From: CAZFLM01 sp964519955
GTDB lineage: Bacteria > Armatimonadota > Chthonomonadetes > Chthonomonadales > CAJBBX01
Direction of reading: 5' to 3'
Length of the DNA: 64,000 bases
Assembly: GCA_964519955.1 (NCBI GenBank)
Contig: CAZFLM010000001.1
Span: 205,899-269,898 of the forward strand
The stretch's first letter is position 1. Every line of letters starts with the position of its first letter. The notes under the pieces were generated by a model. It was not told the origin of the DNA, did no database searches, and worked only from the letters and a program-made list of their open reading frames with translations. The translations under genes and the position numbers were made by a program. Below, piece by piece: positions 49,705-58,459 of this stretch.

Positions 49705-51780
49705 AGCCCTGAGCGCCGTCGGCACTCCGACCCGCGCTCGCAGGACGCGCCCGGTGCAGCGGACCTCGTAGCGATCGCCGGATACGCTGATGTCGAGCAC
49801 CTGGCCGCGGAGGCGTAGGCCCCTCAGGGCGAGGCGAGCCGAGAAGGCCGGTGCATGGGGGTTCACCACGATGTCGCCGTTCGCCTCCGCGCGCACGCCG
49901 AAGAGTCCGAAGAGGATCGCCTGGGCACCGGCCGCGCCGTCGAGCGTGCACTGCAGCGGCGTGTCCTTGCGGTAGTCGATCTCGTTGGCCACGATCGAGT
50001 CGCCCCAATACGGCATCCGCTCGCCCCACCACAGGATGCGCTCCAAGATGTCGTCCGCTTCGGCATGGCGCCCCGCCCGGCAGAGCTTCTCGATGATCTG
50101 ATGCGGGAAGCTTGTGCAGACCCCGCCGCCGCCGTTGTCGATGTCCACCTGATCGTACGCCGGATCGAGCTTCGACATGCTGTGGAAGCCGTACGCGGAG
50201 AGGAACTCGCGCTCGTTCAGGTGGCTCAGCAGGCCGGCCTCCTCGTCCGCATCCAGCACGCCGGAGCCGATGAGCTTGTACATCTGCATCGTGTAGCGCG
50301 TGTCCGGGACGCCTCCCTCCTTCAGGAACCGGAACCAGCGCGTCTGCGGGTCCCAGAGCTGCTCCTTCAGCACACGCTTCAGCTCGGCGGCGCGCTCCAT
50401 CAGCCGCGGCTTCGGCTCGCCGGCGATCTCGCAGAGCCGGCTCGCCCACTCGTAGACGAGGTAGCGCCGGCCGTTCAGATCGGGCATCACATGGTTGTAG
50501 GGGTAGCCGCGCCGCAGCTCCAGATGGCTGTTCGACGGGCCGTAGTCGATCAGCGCGACCGGCTTCCGCGGGTCGTCGCGCAGCATCGCGTTCGCCACGA
50601 CCCACTCCAGCACGGTCTTGCCGCCCGCCCGCTCCGAGAGGAAACCCACGTCGCCGGTGTTCAGCACGTAGTAGTAGATCGAGCCGACGATCTTCTCCTG
50701 GTTCACCGGGTACCAGGGCCCCAGCGCCTCGCCGCTGATGGGGTCGAAGGCGAAGTGCGCGCCGATGTCTCCCTTGAGGAACTGGCTCACGTGCGTCTTC
50801 ACGGCGGCGGGGTTGTAGAGCGGCAGGATCTCCCACACCTCGCCGTAGTTCCACAAGTAGCTGCAGACGCACCCGCCCTTCACGCTGCCGGTGGCGTAGT
50901 AGGGGTGCAGGAGGAACTCGGGGACATCCCAGCGGTTCGTGAGGAGGTGGACCAGCGAGCGGTTGTACCAGGCGGTCAGGCGCGGGTCGGACGCTTCGAG
51001 GCGGGGCAGGCGGGCGAAGAGGTCCGCCGCGCGCCGCTCCCAGGCCTGCCGGGTTGCGTCGATGGCCGCGCCCGGCGCTCCAGCGACCCGCGCACACTCC
51101 GCCTGGGCCTCGGCGCTGGGGCCAATCGAGAGCACGACGTGGAAGCGCACGCGCTTGCCCGCGCCCACCGGCACACTCGCGGACCAGCGCGCGCCATCCC
51201 AGGCGCCCTTCGCGCCGGCCACCCGCGCCGCGATCGCCAGACCGCCCGCCTCCCGAAGCAGTGCTCCGTCCGCGATGCCGGGCGTAGTCCGCGTGGCGCT
51301 CGCCGGCCGCGGGAAGCCCCACTCCGCCGCGCGATCGAGGCTGCCGTCGACGCCGACCTCGACCGGCACCTTGGCGGCCCGCGGTGTCGTGTTGCGCAGC
51401 TCGACCTCGAGCAGAACGGAGCGCGCCTCGTGCAGCGCCACCGTCGTCGTGCTCACGGCGATACCGTGCAGAGCGCCCTCGCGCCGCACCTCGGCCGGCA
51501 ACCACGACCAGCCATGCGTGGGAACGGAGCGCCCGAAGAGCCGCAGGTCGAGGCGAAGGTCGGAGCTGACGACCGGAGGAGCCCACACGCCCTGCACCGC
51601 GCCGACGGTGCGGCAGCCGATGCCCGCCGACAGCCGACCGCCGACGATGCCCAGGTGCTCCTCTTCCGTGATACACCGGGCGCCGTCGAACCGGAAGCGC
51701 TCCATCAGCCGCCCGTCCCCCCGCGCGCCGCCCTGCCCAACCACCAGCGCCGCAATCGCCACCAGCCAGAGTCGCATCAT
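49681..51780 (-). CDS. secreted (alpha/alpha)6-barrel glycoside hydrolase (GH63/trehalase-like superfamily)
   Basis: The 699-residue protein has a signal peptide (LWLVAIAALVVGQGGARG) and an N-terminal beta-sandwich region. A helical-barrel domain follows, with GGCVCSYLWNYGEVWEILPL, IDYGPSNSHLELRRGYPYNH, YVLNTGDVGFL and a final ERMPYWGDSIVANEIDYRK. The order and length are like bacterial six-hairpin glycosidases of the GH63/GH37/GH15-like clan. The acids in NYGEVWE and DYGPSN are candidate catalytic residues. The last codons (TTDEHR, stop) are made of the dispersed TTCATCTGTGGTTCC repeat, read on the other strand. The true ancestral C-terminus may therefore have been altered. Exact family uncertain. 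Confidence 0.82.
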   Translation of the reverse strand: MMRLWLVAIAALVVGQGGARGDGRLMERFRFDGARCITEEEHLGIVGGRLSAGIGCRTVGAVQGVWAPPVVSSDLRLDLRLFGRSVPTHGWSWLPAEVRREGALHGIAVSTTTVALHEARSVLLEVELRNTTPRAAKVPVEVGVDGSLDRAAEWGFPRPASATRTTPGIADGALLREAGGLAIAARVAGAKGAWDGARWSASVPVGAGKRVRFHVVLSIGPSAEAQAECARVAGAPGAAIDATRQAWERRAADLFARLPRLEASDPRLTAWYNRSLVHLLTNRWDVPEFLLHPYYATGSVKGGCVCSYLWNYGEVWEILPLYNPAAVKTHVSQFLKGDIGAHFAFDPISGEALGPWYPVNQEKIVGSIYYYVLNTGDVGFLSERAGGKTVLEWVVANAMLRDDPRKPVALIDYGPSNSHLELRRGYPYNHVMPDLNGRRYLVYEWASRLCEIAGEPKPRLMERAAELKRVLKEQLWDPQTRWFRFLKEGGVPDTRYTMQMYKLIGSGVLDADEEAGLLSHLNEREFLSAYGFHSMSKLDPAYDQVDIDNGGGGVCTSFPHQIIEKLCRAGRHAEADDILERILWWGERMPYWGDSIVANEIDYRKDTPLQCTLDGAAGAQAILFGLFGVRAEANGDIVVNPHAPAFSARLALRGLRLRGQVLDISVSGDRYEVRCTGRVLRARVGVPTALRAGTTDEHR

Positions 51781-51784
51781 GCCG

Positions 51785-52331
51785 CCATGCCCTCAACGGC
51801 CAATTCACCACAGAGCCACAGAGATCACAGAGGGCGCACAGAGAACGACAAGGGCACGGCGGAACCACAGATGAACACCGATCACGGCGGATGAACGGCG
51901 GGATGTCGCGGACTGGTGTCGCTGGTGCACTGCCCCGCCGTCATCGCCGTGTATCCCCGTTCATCTGTGGACATGAACCGGCCGCGATCTGCGTCTATCC
52001 GCGTTCATCTGCGGTTCCATCTCGGCCCCTATCTGTGCCCGTCTGTGTTCATCTGTGGTTGCGGTTCGCCGTTCAGCCCTTCAGCCACCGGTCACCAAGC
52101 CGTCCGCCGTCATCTCCGTGCATCCCCGTTCATCTGTGGACATGAACCGGCCGCGATCTGCGTCTATCCGCGTTCANNNNNNNNNNNNNNNNNNNNNNNN
52201 NNNNNNNNNNNNNNNNNNNNNNNNNNNNNNNNNNNNNNNNNNNNNNNNNNNNNNNNNNNNNNNNNNNNNNNNNNNNTCGGCCCCTATCTGTGCCCGTCTG
52301 TGTTCATCTGTGGTTGCGGTTCGCCGTTCAG
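51785..52331. repeat. dispersed repeat region with a 169-base-period tandem unit
   Basis: Bases 51785-51895 hold reverse-orientation copies of the repeat (CCACAGAGCCACAGAG, GGAACCACAGATGAACACC). Bases 51953-52076 form a unit that recurs from 52122, offset 169, is interrupted by the N run, and resumes at 52277-52331. The words TTCATCTGTGG, CTGCGTCTATCCGCGTTCA and CCCGTCTGTGTTCATCTG recur. No gene is supported in these 555 bases. Confidence 0.85.
52177..52276. other. 100-N scaffold gap
   Basis: Exactly 100 N, the usual placeholder length. It falls inside the second copy of the tandem repeat. Comparison with the first copy suggests only 14 bases (equivalent to 52008-52021) are missing. Confidence 0.97.
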
Positions 52332-52335
52332 ACGT

Positions 52336-54357
52336 TCAGCCTTTCAGCCAGCGGTCCAGCCAGGCCAGGTTGCGCTGCAGGCGGTCGAGGCGCAGGTCGG
52401 GCGGGCCGTTGCGCGACATGCCGTGGCTCGTCTCGGCCGGGTAGCGCACGAACTCCACCACCTTGCGCTGGGTGCGCAGCGCCGCGAACAGCTCCTCCGC
52501 CTGGCTGATGGGGCAGCGCAGGTCGCCGTCGGAGTGAATGAGCAGCAGCGGTGTCGTGATCTTGCCGGCGAACGCGAGCGGAGAGCATCGCCAGAGGTCG
52601 CTCGGATCGTCCCACGCGTTGCCCTTCCACTCGTTGCCGTGCTGCCAGGGGAAGTCGCACGTGCCGGCCATGCTCGGCAGGCTGCCCACCAGGCGGTCGG
52701 CGATGGCGCACGCGAAGCGGTCCGTGTGACCCACTGCCCAGGCCGTCATGTAGCCGCCGTACGAGCCGCCCATGATCGCCATGCGCATCGCGTCCACGTG
52801 CGGCAGCGCGGCGGCTCGGTCGGCGACGGCCTGCACGTCGGTCCAGTCGTTGTTGCCCCAGTCGCCGCGAATGGCGGAGCACCACTCCTCGCCGTAGCCC
52901 TTGCTGCCGCGCGGGTTGCAGAACACGACCACGTAGCCCTGTGCCGCCAGCCACTGCAGCTCGTGGAAGGGGGTCGACTGGCCGCCGTACTGCGCCGCCG
53001 GGCCGCCGTGAACGTACAGCACGCACGGGTACTGCTTCGCCGCGTCGAAGTCCGGCGGCCGCAGCTCCCACCCCTGGACGAGGCCGCCCTGCCCGTTCGC
53101 GACCTCATAGGCGTCGGGCATCCGCAGATCGACTTCCGCCAGCACCTCCGCGTTGACCGTGCTGAGGCGTTTGAGGGCGAGCCCGTCGCCTTCGATCGAC
53201 CCAACATAGGCGTCGTGCGGGTCGGTGGCGCTGCCGAGCAGGAGGCCGAAGCGCGTACCGTCGGCGCTGAGCGTGAAGGCGCCCATCTCCATGCCGACGG
53301 GCGTCAGCGGGGTCATCGCGCGCGTCGCGAAGTCGACACGGTACAGGCGGGTGTCGCCGCGCTCGCTGATGGGGCAGTAGAGGGCCTTGCTGTCCGGCGC
53401 CCAGGCCACCGCCACGTGCCCGCCCACATCGTGCAGATCGCCCAGCGTCGCGTAGCCCACCGCCTTGTCGCTGTGCCCCGTCAGGTCGACCGCCTCGGCG
53501 GAGCCGGCCACCGGCGTCACCAGCACGCGCTCATTCCGCCCGCCCCAGGTGTCCTCGATGTCCGTGTGGCCCACATAGGCCAGGTACTCGCCATCCGGCG
53601 ACCACGCCAGGCCGTACTTCGGCCCATCCTGCGCCGGGATCTGGACGATGTCGCCGCCCTCGGCAGGCACGGTCCAGAGGTCGTCGAACAGGACCTTCAG
53701 GTCGGCGTCCTCACGGCGGTTCGCGATGAAGCCGATGCGCGCACCGTCCGGCGACCAGCAGATCGATCCGTGCGGCAGCGGCTCGTCGGTGAGCTGCTTC
53801 GCCTCGCCGGTGGTCGCGTCGAGGACCCAGATCTGCGCGTACGAGCCGTCGAAGTAGCCAAAGCCGTCGAGGCGGTAGAACATGGCGTTGTGGACGCGGG
53901 GCGGATTGCTGGCGCCCGACTCCTCGCGCTCCTTGCGAGCCTTCTTCGTGCGCTCGGGCGGCGTGGCGCGGTAGGTGAACGCCAGGTGCACGCCATCCGG
54001 CGACCAGACCAACTCCTCGATGCCGCCGGGCTCCAGATGCGTCAGCACGCGCGCCTCGCCGCCGTCCGCGGGGATCAGGCAGATCTGCGGCTGGTCCTCG
54101 TCGCGGTCACTGACGAACGCCAGCGTGCGCCCGTCCGGCGACCAGCGCGGCGATCCGTCGGAGTGGCCGTCTGCGGTGAACGGCCGGGCATCGCCGCCGT
54201 CGCAAGCAGAGAGCCAGATGGCGGACCGCGTCTTGTTCTTCTCTCTGTCGACGCGCCGGACGGTGAAGGCGACGCGGCTGCCGTCCGGCGAGATCGTGGT
54301 GTCGCCGGCCAAGCGGAAGCGCAGAAGGTCATCAAGCTCGATGGGTCTCTTCGGCAT
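52336..54357 (-). CDS. S9-family prolyl oligopeptidase/acylaminoacyl peptidase
   Basis: The 673-residue protein has an N-terminal beta-propeller with PD40-type blades (TTISPDGSRVAFTV, SPRWSPDGRTLAFVSDRD, ELVWSPDGVHLAFTY, SICWSPDGARIGF). A C-terminal alpha/beta hydrolase domain follows. The triad is Ser532 in GGSYGGY, Asp610 in HSDGD and His645 in TSHGMS, and the oxyanion region is HGGPAAQYG. No signal peptide is seen from ATG 54357, so it is cytosolic. It cleaves short or N-blocked peptides and fits with the peptidase operon nearby. Confidence 0.95.
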   Translation of the reverse strand: MPKRPIELDDLLRFRLAGDTTISPDGSRVAFTVRRVDREKNKTRSAIWLSACDGGDARPFTADGHSDGSPRWSPDGRTLAFVSDRDEDQPQICLIPADGGEARVLTHLEPGGIEELVWSPDGVHLAFTYRATPPERTKKARKEREESGASNPPRVHNAMFYRLDGFGYFDGSYAQIWVLDATTGEAKQLTDEPLPHGSICWSPDGARIGFIANRREDADLKVLFDDLWTVPAEGGDIVQIPAQDGPKYGLAWSPDGEYLAYVGHTDIEDTWGGRNERVLVTPVAGSAEAVDLTGHSDKAVGYATLGDLHDVGGHVAVAWAPDSKALYCPISERGDTRLYRVDFATRAMTPLTPVGMEMGAFTLSADGTRFGLLLGSATDPHDAYVGSIEGDGLALKRLSTVNAEVLAEVDLRMPDAYEVANGQGGLVQGWELRPPDFDAAKQYPCVLYVHGGPAAQYGGQSTPFHELQWLAAQGYVVVFCNPRGSKGYGEEWCSAIRGDWGNNDWTDVQAVADRAAALPHVDAMRMAIMGGSYGGYMTAWAVGHTDRFACAIADRLVGSLPSMAGTCDFPWQHGNEWKGNAWDDPSDLWRCSPLAFAGKITTPLLLIHSDGDLRCPISQAEELFAALRTQRKVVEFVRYPAETSHGMSRNGPPDLRLDRLQRNLAWLDRWLKG

Positions 54358-54454
54358 CGAAAGCCCCCTGTGGTCTGGTGTGGTACCCGCAACCGCACAC
54401 GGCGCAGGACGGGCACGGACGCCCATCCTGCCACGGCTCAGGCTACGGCGCCGC

Positions 54455-54808
54455 CTAGCGGCAGCAGGCCTCGGTGACGGGGATGAGGCAGAGGAAGCGG
54501 AGCGGCTCGGCGCCTGTGTTCTGGAAGGCGTGCTTCTCGAGGCGAGGAATGAACAGGGCATCGCCCGCGGAGACCGGCCGAGGCCCGGCTTCGGTGGCCA
54601 CGCTGCCCGATCCGCTGAGGACGAACACCTCGTGCTCCCAGGGGTGGGCGTGGTACGGGGTGTGGCCGCCGGGGTCGACCTCGAACTGGCGCATGGCGAA
54701 CGTGGGTGCACCGTTGGCGGCCGTGATCAGCTCGGCCATTCGGCAGCCTGCCGCGCCCTCCGCGCCGACCTCAGCGAACGCGGCGCTTCCGTTGGGAACG
54801 ATCTCCAT
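54455..54808 (-). CDS. cupin-domain protein
   Basis: The 117-residue single-domain cupin has motif 1 in GGHTPYHAHPWEHEVFVLSG (His, His, Glu, with His-Glu near the end) and motif 2 in GDALFIPRLEKHAFQN (His). It binds a metal ion and could be a small sugar or phenolic-compound enzyme, or a sensor. Single gene between the S9 peptidase and the LCP gene, same direction. Confidence 0.9.
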   Translation of the reverse strand: MEIVPNGSAAFAEVGAEGAAGCRMAELITAANGAPTFAMRQFEVDPGGHTPYHAHPWEHEVFVLSGSGSVATEAGPRPVSAGDALFIPRLEKHAFQNTGAEPLRFLCLIPVTEACCR

Positions 54809-54855
54809 CGCCTGTCCTCCTCGCGGGCGCGGCTGGTCCGGTCCGTGCGCCCTGG

Positions 54856-56166
54856 CTACTCCACGGTCAGCTCGCCGCGCACGGGCGGCGGCCCCGAATC
54901 GCGCGGGGCGGTCGCGCCCGGGCTGGTCGCAGTTGGCGGCTCGTCGGTCCGAGTGCCGCCACCCTCCGAGCCAGAGGCGCCGCCCGAGCCATCCGCGCCG
55001 CCCTCGACACCCAGTTCGCCGCCGGGCTGAACAGGCGGCGTGGCCGCGGTCTTGGTGCGGCTGCGACGGCTTCGTCCGCCGCCCCCGTTCATCGAGTCGA
55101 CGGTGCCACGCTCCGGCACGTCGAGGGACACGCTGCCGGGCCGCCCGTCGAAGAAGATGCGCTCGATCGTCTGCGTGGCGTCGTCGACCTTCACGGACAC
55201 GTACGAGCGGCCCTCTTCGGAGGGGAGTGTCTCGACCACGATGTTCCCAGGCTTGTTCAGGCCCCTCGCGAAGTTGGCCAGCGTCAGTGCCTTGTCGCGG
55301 CTCATATCGCCGCCGTAGTTGAGGCTCTCGGAGACCGCGTCCATCACTGCCGGAAGCCGCCGGAACCCCTCCAGCGACTTGATCTTGTCCCGAAGCACCA
55401 TCAGGAAGTTGTGCTGCCGTTTGGAGCGCATCTCGTCGCTGTCCGAGTGGCGCATCCGCACATAGCCCATCGCCTGGTAGCCCGTCAGGTGCTGGTAGCC
55501 CGGGTAGAGGTTGATGTGGAGCTTGCCCCAGTTGTCGTCGTACTTCAGGCGCTTCTCGACAGTGAGGTCGATGCCACCGAGCGCGTCGACGACTTTCACG
55601 AACCCAAGCGTGTCGATGGTGATGTAGCCGTCGATGGGGATGCCGAACGCCTGGCGAATGGTCTCGATGGTTAACTCGGGCCCGCCGAACGCGTGCGCGG
55701 CGTTGATCTTGTGCAGCCCGCGCCTACCGGGGATGTTGATCGCGGTGTCGCGCGGGATGGTGAGCGCTCCGATGGTGCCGCGGGCAAAGTCGATGTGGGC
55801 GATCAGGATGGAATCGCTGCGCCCGTGGGTCTTCATCACCCGCGCCTTGTTGTCGTAGTCGTGGTCCGAGCCAAGCACGAGCACGTTAATCGTGTTCCGG
55901 CCCGGGAACTGCACCGATGGCCGCCAGTCGGCCGTGAAGTCGCCCGTGAGACCTCCACGAATGATGCCGACCCCGTGGTCGCGCATGAGCTGCCGCCACG
56001 TGTCGCTGGTCAACAGGTTCCCGAACACCGTGCCGGCGAGGAGGCAGCACAGGCAATAGAGGATGCCGATGGTGTTGCCAATGACGCGCCAGCGCCTTCG
56101 TGCCGGGTGCGCGGCTTCGTCTCTCTCGCGGTTGGTGCGCGTCATCGTGATGTTCGAGTCGGACAC
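54856..56166 (-). CDS. LytR-CpsA-Psr (LCP) family protein
   Basis: The 436-residue product starts at GTG 56166 with GGAGG 9 bases upstream. It has a cytosolic N-terminus, one membrane helix (IGILYCLCCLLAGTVFGNLL) and an outer LCP domain. That domain shows NVLVLGSDHDY, GRSDSILIAHID, LTIPRDTAINIPG, HKINAAHAFGG and YVRMRHSDSDEMRSKRQ, with the arginines that bind polyprenyl phosphate. LCP enzymes attach glycopolymers to the cell wall or another acceptor. The C-terminal ~90 residues are a disordered Gly/Pro/Thr-rich tail. Confidence 0.92.
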   Translation of the reverse strand: MSDSNITMTRTNRERDEAAHPARRRWRVIGNTIGILYCLCCLLAGTVFGNLLTSDTWRQLMRDHGVGIIRGGLTGDFTADWRPSVQFPGRNTINVLVLGSDHDYDNKARVMKTHGRSDSILIAHIDFARGTIGALTIPRDTAINIPGRRGLHKINAAHAFGGPELTIETIRQAFGIPIDGYITIDTLGFVKVVDALGGIDLTVEKRLKYDDNWGKLHINLYPGYQHLTGYQAMGYVRMRHSDSDEMRSKRQHNFLMVLRDKIKSLEGFRRLPAVMDAVSESLNYGGDMSRDKALTLANFARGLNKPGNIVVETLPSEEGRSYVSVKVDDATQTIERIFFDGRPGSVSLDVPERGTVDSMNGGGGRSRRSRTKTAATPPVQPGGELGVEGGADGSGGASGSEGGGTRTDEPPTATSPGATAPRDSGPPPVRGELTVE

Positions 56167-56259
56167 GTGCTACTGCCTCCAGAGATGGGCCGCCAGCCGC
56201 GGGCAGCGACGGATGGGCGGCGAGGCCAGACTGCCGATAGTGTACCCGTACGGCGCGGA

Positions 56260-57009
56260 CTACCGCCCGGCGAGCACCTCCAGCCGCACCTCGCGGATCG
56301 TGCGCGCGCCCGAGGCCACGATGCGCTCCAGCGTCGCCCGCCCCGCGGCCAGCGCCTCCGCCGGCACCAGCCTCGAGCCGGCCGGGGTCGCGCCGTCGAT
56401 GCCGTACACCGGCCAATGCGCGCCTACGCCATCGTTCTCCCAGCAGGTCGAAACGCGCCGCACCCATCCGCCGGAAGTGCGGAGGACCTCCAGGAAAACC
56501 AGCACATTCACCCGGGCGAACGCGTCCGCGGCCACGCCGTTGGTGCGGCATACCTGGTCGCGCGCCTCTTCATACGTGTCCGCGTGCAGGTTCGTCGCAA
56601 GCAAGTGCCCCACACCCGCCAGCGCGAAGTAGCGCCGCAGCTCTTCGCCCCAGAGGTACGCGTAGTACGGCCCGTCGCCGATCTCGTGGCAGATGTAGCA
56701 GCGGCGCGGATCGGGAGACCGGATGCCGGCCTCGACGGCCGCGAGCCCATCCGCCGGCGCCAGCTCGACATCGTCCGGCAGCAGGTTCAGCAGCGCGCCC
56801 ATCACGGTTGTCTTCCCCGCGCCGCCGGGGAGCGCGCCAACCATGAACGACGCGCCGGCCCGCATCGCAGCTACGAGGTATGCCGCCAGGTCACGGTCGA
56901 CGGTGCCCGCGTCGAGCAGGTCCACGAGCGAGAGCATCCGTCCGCCGCGCTGGTTGCACCGGTCGATCTCGCGGCAGTGCCGGTCGACCGCTGCCTCGAC
57001 GCCGATCAC
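56260..57009 (-). CDS. P-loop secretion-ATPase-like (GspE/VirB11-type) protein, short
   Basis: From GTG 57009 (GTGA overlap with the stop of the methyltransferase gene) the product has 249 residues. Walker A is GALPGGAGKTT, followed by an acidic strand (ELAPADGLAAVEAG), CYICHEIGDGPYYAYLWG, and a His-box-like LLATNLHADTYEEARDQV as in PilT/VirB11 ATPases. The large N-terminal domain of those proteins is missing. It is not beside pilus genes, so it may be a stand-alone ATPase tied to the URO-D/MtaA-like protein by coupling. Confidence 0.75.
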   Translation of the reverse strand: MIGVEAAVDRHCREIDRCNQRGGRMLSLVDLLDAGTVDRDLAAYLVAAMRAGASFMVGALPGGAGKTTVMGALLNLLPDDVELAPADGLAAVEAGIRSPDPRRCYICHEIGDGPYYAYLWGEELRRYFALAGVGHLLATNLHADTYEEARDQVCRTNGVAADAFARVNVLVFLEVLRTSGGWVRRVSTCWENDGVGAHWPVYGIDGATPAGSRLVPAEALAAGRATLERIVASGARTIREVRLEVLAGR

Positions 57010-58172
57010 GAGAACCGCCGCGGATCGATCGGATAGACGCCCCACTCGTCGCGGCAGCGCTTCATCGTGAGGATGTTGTCCTTGCGCGCGTCCACCGCCA
57101 GCGAGTGCGTCGAGCCCATGATGTAGCCCCCGCCGGGCGCCGCGTGCTCGAAGGCGTAGCGGGCATCCGCCATGATGTCGTCGGGCGTGCCGAGGATGAT
57201 GTTCTCGTGCCAGATGCCGCCCCACAGGCACAGCCGGTCGCCGACCCGCTCCTTCAGTTTGCCGATGTCCATGCCCGCGCTGCCCTGGATGCCCTCGTAC
57301 GCGTCGTAGACCTCGGCCAGCTCGTCGATGACGGGCCACACGTGCCCGCAGCAGTGCTTGAGCACCTTGAGCCCCAGCCGGTGCGCCTCCTCGACGTGCG
57401 CCCTGTGGACCGGATAGACCATCTGCCGGTAGACGCGCGGGCTCGCCATCAGCGCCGTGCTGCTGCCCAGGTCGCCGCAGGGCATGATGCCGTCGACGCC
57501 GAGTTGGGCGTGCAGGCGCACCTCGCGGATCATCTGCTTGCACCGCAGCTCCGCGATCTTCTCGCAGATCTCCGGATGTTCCACGAGGTTCATCCAGCTC
57601 TCTTCCTCGGTCGCCCCGAAGCGGGGGAACTCCAGATCGCCGACGAGGAGCAGGATGAAGTGCGTGCCCTTCATCTCGCGCACGGCATGGTGCACCAGCT
57701 CCCAGCACGAGTCGCTCGGGTCGCCCGCCGGGCTGTCGTCCAGGGCGTCGATCTGCTCCTGCAGCCCCTCGACGGTGGGCGGCACGTAGTTCGACGTGTT
57801 CGGCTTGTAGGGCATCAGGTCGTGCGTGGTCGCCGAGACCCGGTACAGGCTGCCGTTGGCGTCGCGGTAGGTCTCGTCGTCGAGCTTCTCCATCGGCGTC
57901 GGACGGTAGCCCTTCGGCGCGACGCCGCCCACCGAGACGATGTCCATCTCCAGCGCGCGCACCAGATCGAGGCGGTCTCGCTTGTAGCACTCGACGATCT
58001 CGTCGCGGCGCCCGTCCCAATACGCCTGGGTCTCGCGCATCTTGGCCTGGACGAGGGTTTGGCGGCCCAGGATGTCCTCGTACACGTTGTAGTCGATGGA
58101 GTGCTCGCCCCAGGGGATGCGGTCGGGCTCGCGGTGCTCGAGTGCGGCGAAGACACGTTCGCGTGGGAGCAT
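57006..58172 (-). CDS. URO-D/MtaA-family (corrinoid-type) methyltransferase-like protein
   Basis: The 388-residue protein starts MLPRERVFAALEHREPDRIP, typical of the uroporphyrinogen decarboxylase superfamily. It carries the His-x-Cys zinc-type motif of MtaA/CmuA methyltransferases in LKHCCGHVWPVIDELAE. It lacks the N-terminal RQAGRY-type motif of true heme-pathway UroD. Further family segments are LVGDLEFPR, GVDGIMPCGDLGSS and LWGGIWHENIILGTPDD. Such proteins move methyl groups between a corrinoid or other carrier and a thiol or demethylate plant-derived methoxy compounds. ATG 58172 has AGAGGG upstream. Confidence 0.85.
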   Translation of the reverse strand: MLPRERVFAALEHREPDRIPWGEHSIDYNVYEDILGRQTLVQAKMRETQAYWDGRRDEIVECYKRDRLDLVRALEMDIVSVGGVAPKGYRPTPMEKLDDETYRDANGSLYRVSATTHDLMPYKPNTSNYVPPTVEGLQEQIDALDDSPAGDPSDSCWELVHHAVREMKGTHFILLLVGDLEFPRFGATEEESWMNLVEHPEICEKIAELRCKQMIREVRLHAQLGVDGIMPCGDLGSSTALMASPRVYRQMVYPVHRAHVEEAHRLGLKVLKHCCGHVWPVIDELAEVYDAYEGIQGSAGMDIGKLKERVGDRLCLWGGIWHENIILGTPDDIMADARYAFEHAAPGGGYIMGSTHSLAVDARKDNILTMKRCRDEWGVYPIDPRRFS

Positions 58173-58459
58173 GGATCCCTCTTGTTGGTGTTGAGTGCGC
58201 GCCAGTCTGCGCGTCGGCCGACTCTTCGGCCCGGACACCGGCCGGCCCTGCCCATGTACGTACTTTCCCTGAGATATCGCCGCGATCCGTCCGAATATGG
58301 AGACAGCAGCAGCCCGGCGTTGTACCTCCCGGTCGCCTTCCGGCGGCCTTCCCTCAGCAGAGCCGACACCAAGCCTGTCCCCCGACGGATGCGCCCCCTG
58401 CGTCGTCATGCCCGGCTAGCATCGAACCACCAAAGGGACCACAAAGGGGGTACCTCCTA

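Noticed and set aside
51953..52331. CRISPR-like array
   Set aside because: Only two long units that are copies of each other, with no unique spacers of constant length and no cas genes.
51916..54477. Long plus-strand frame running through the N gap
   Set aside because: It crosses unknown bases and lies opposite the S9 peptidase; its start is repeat sequence.
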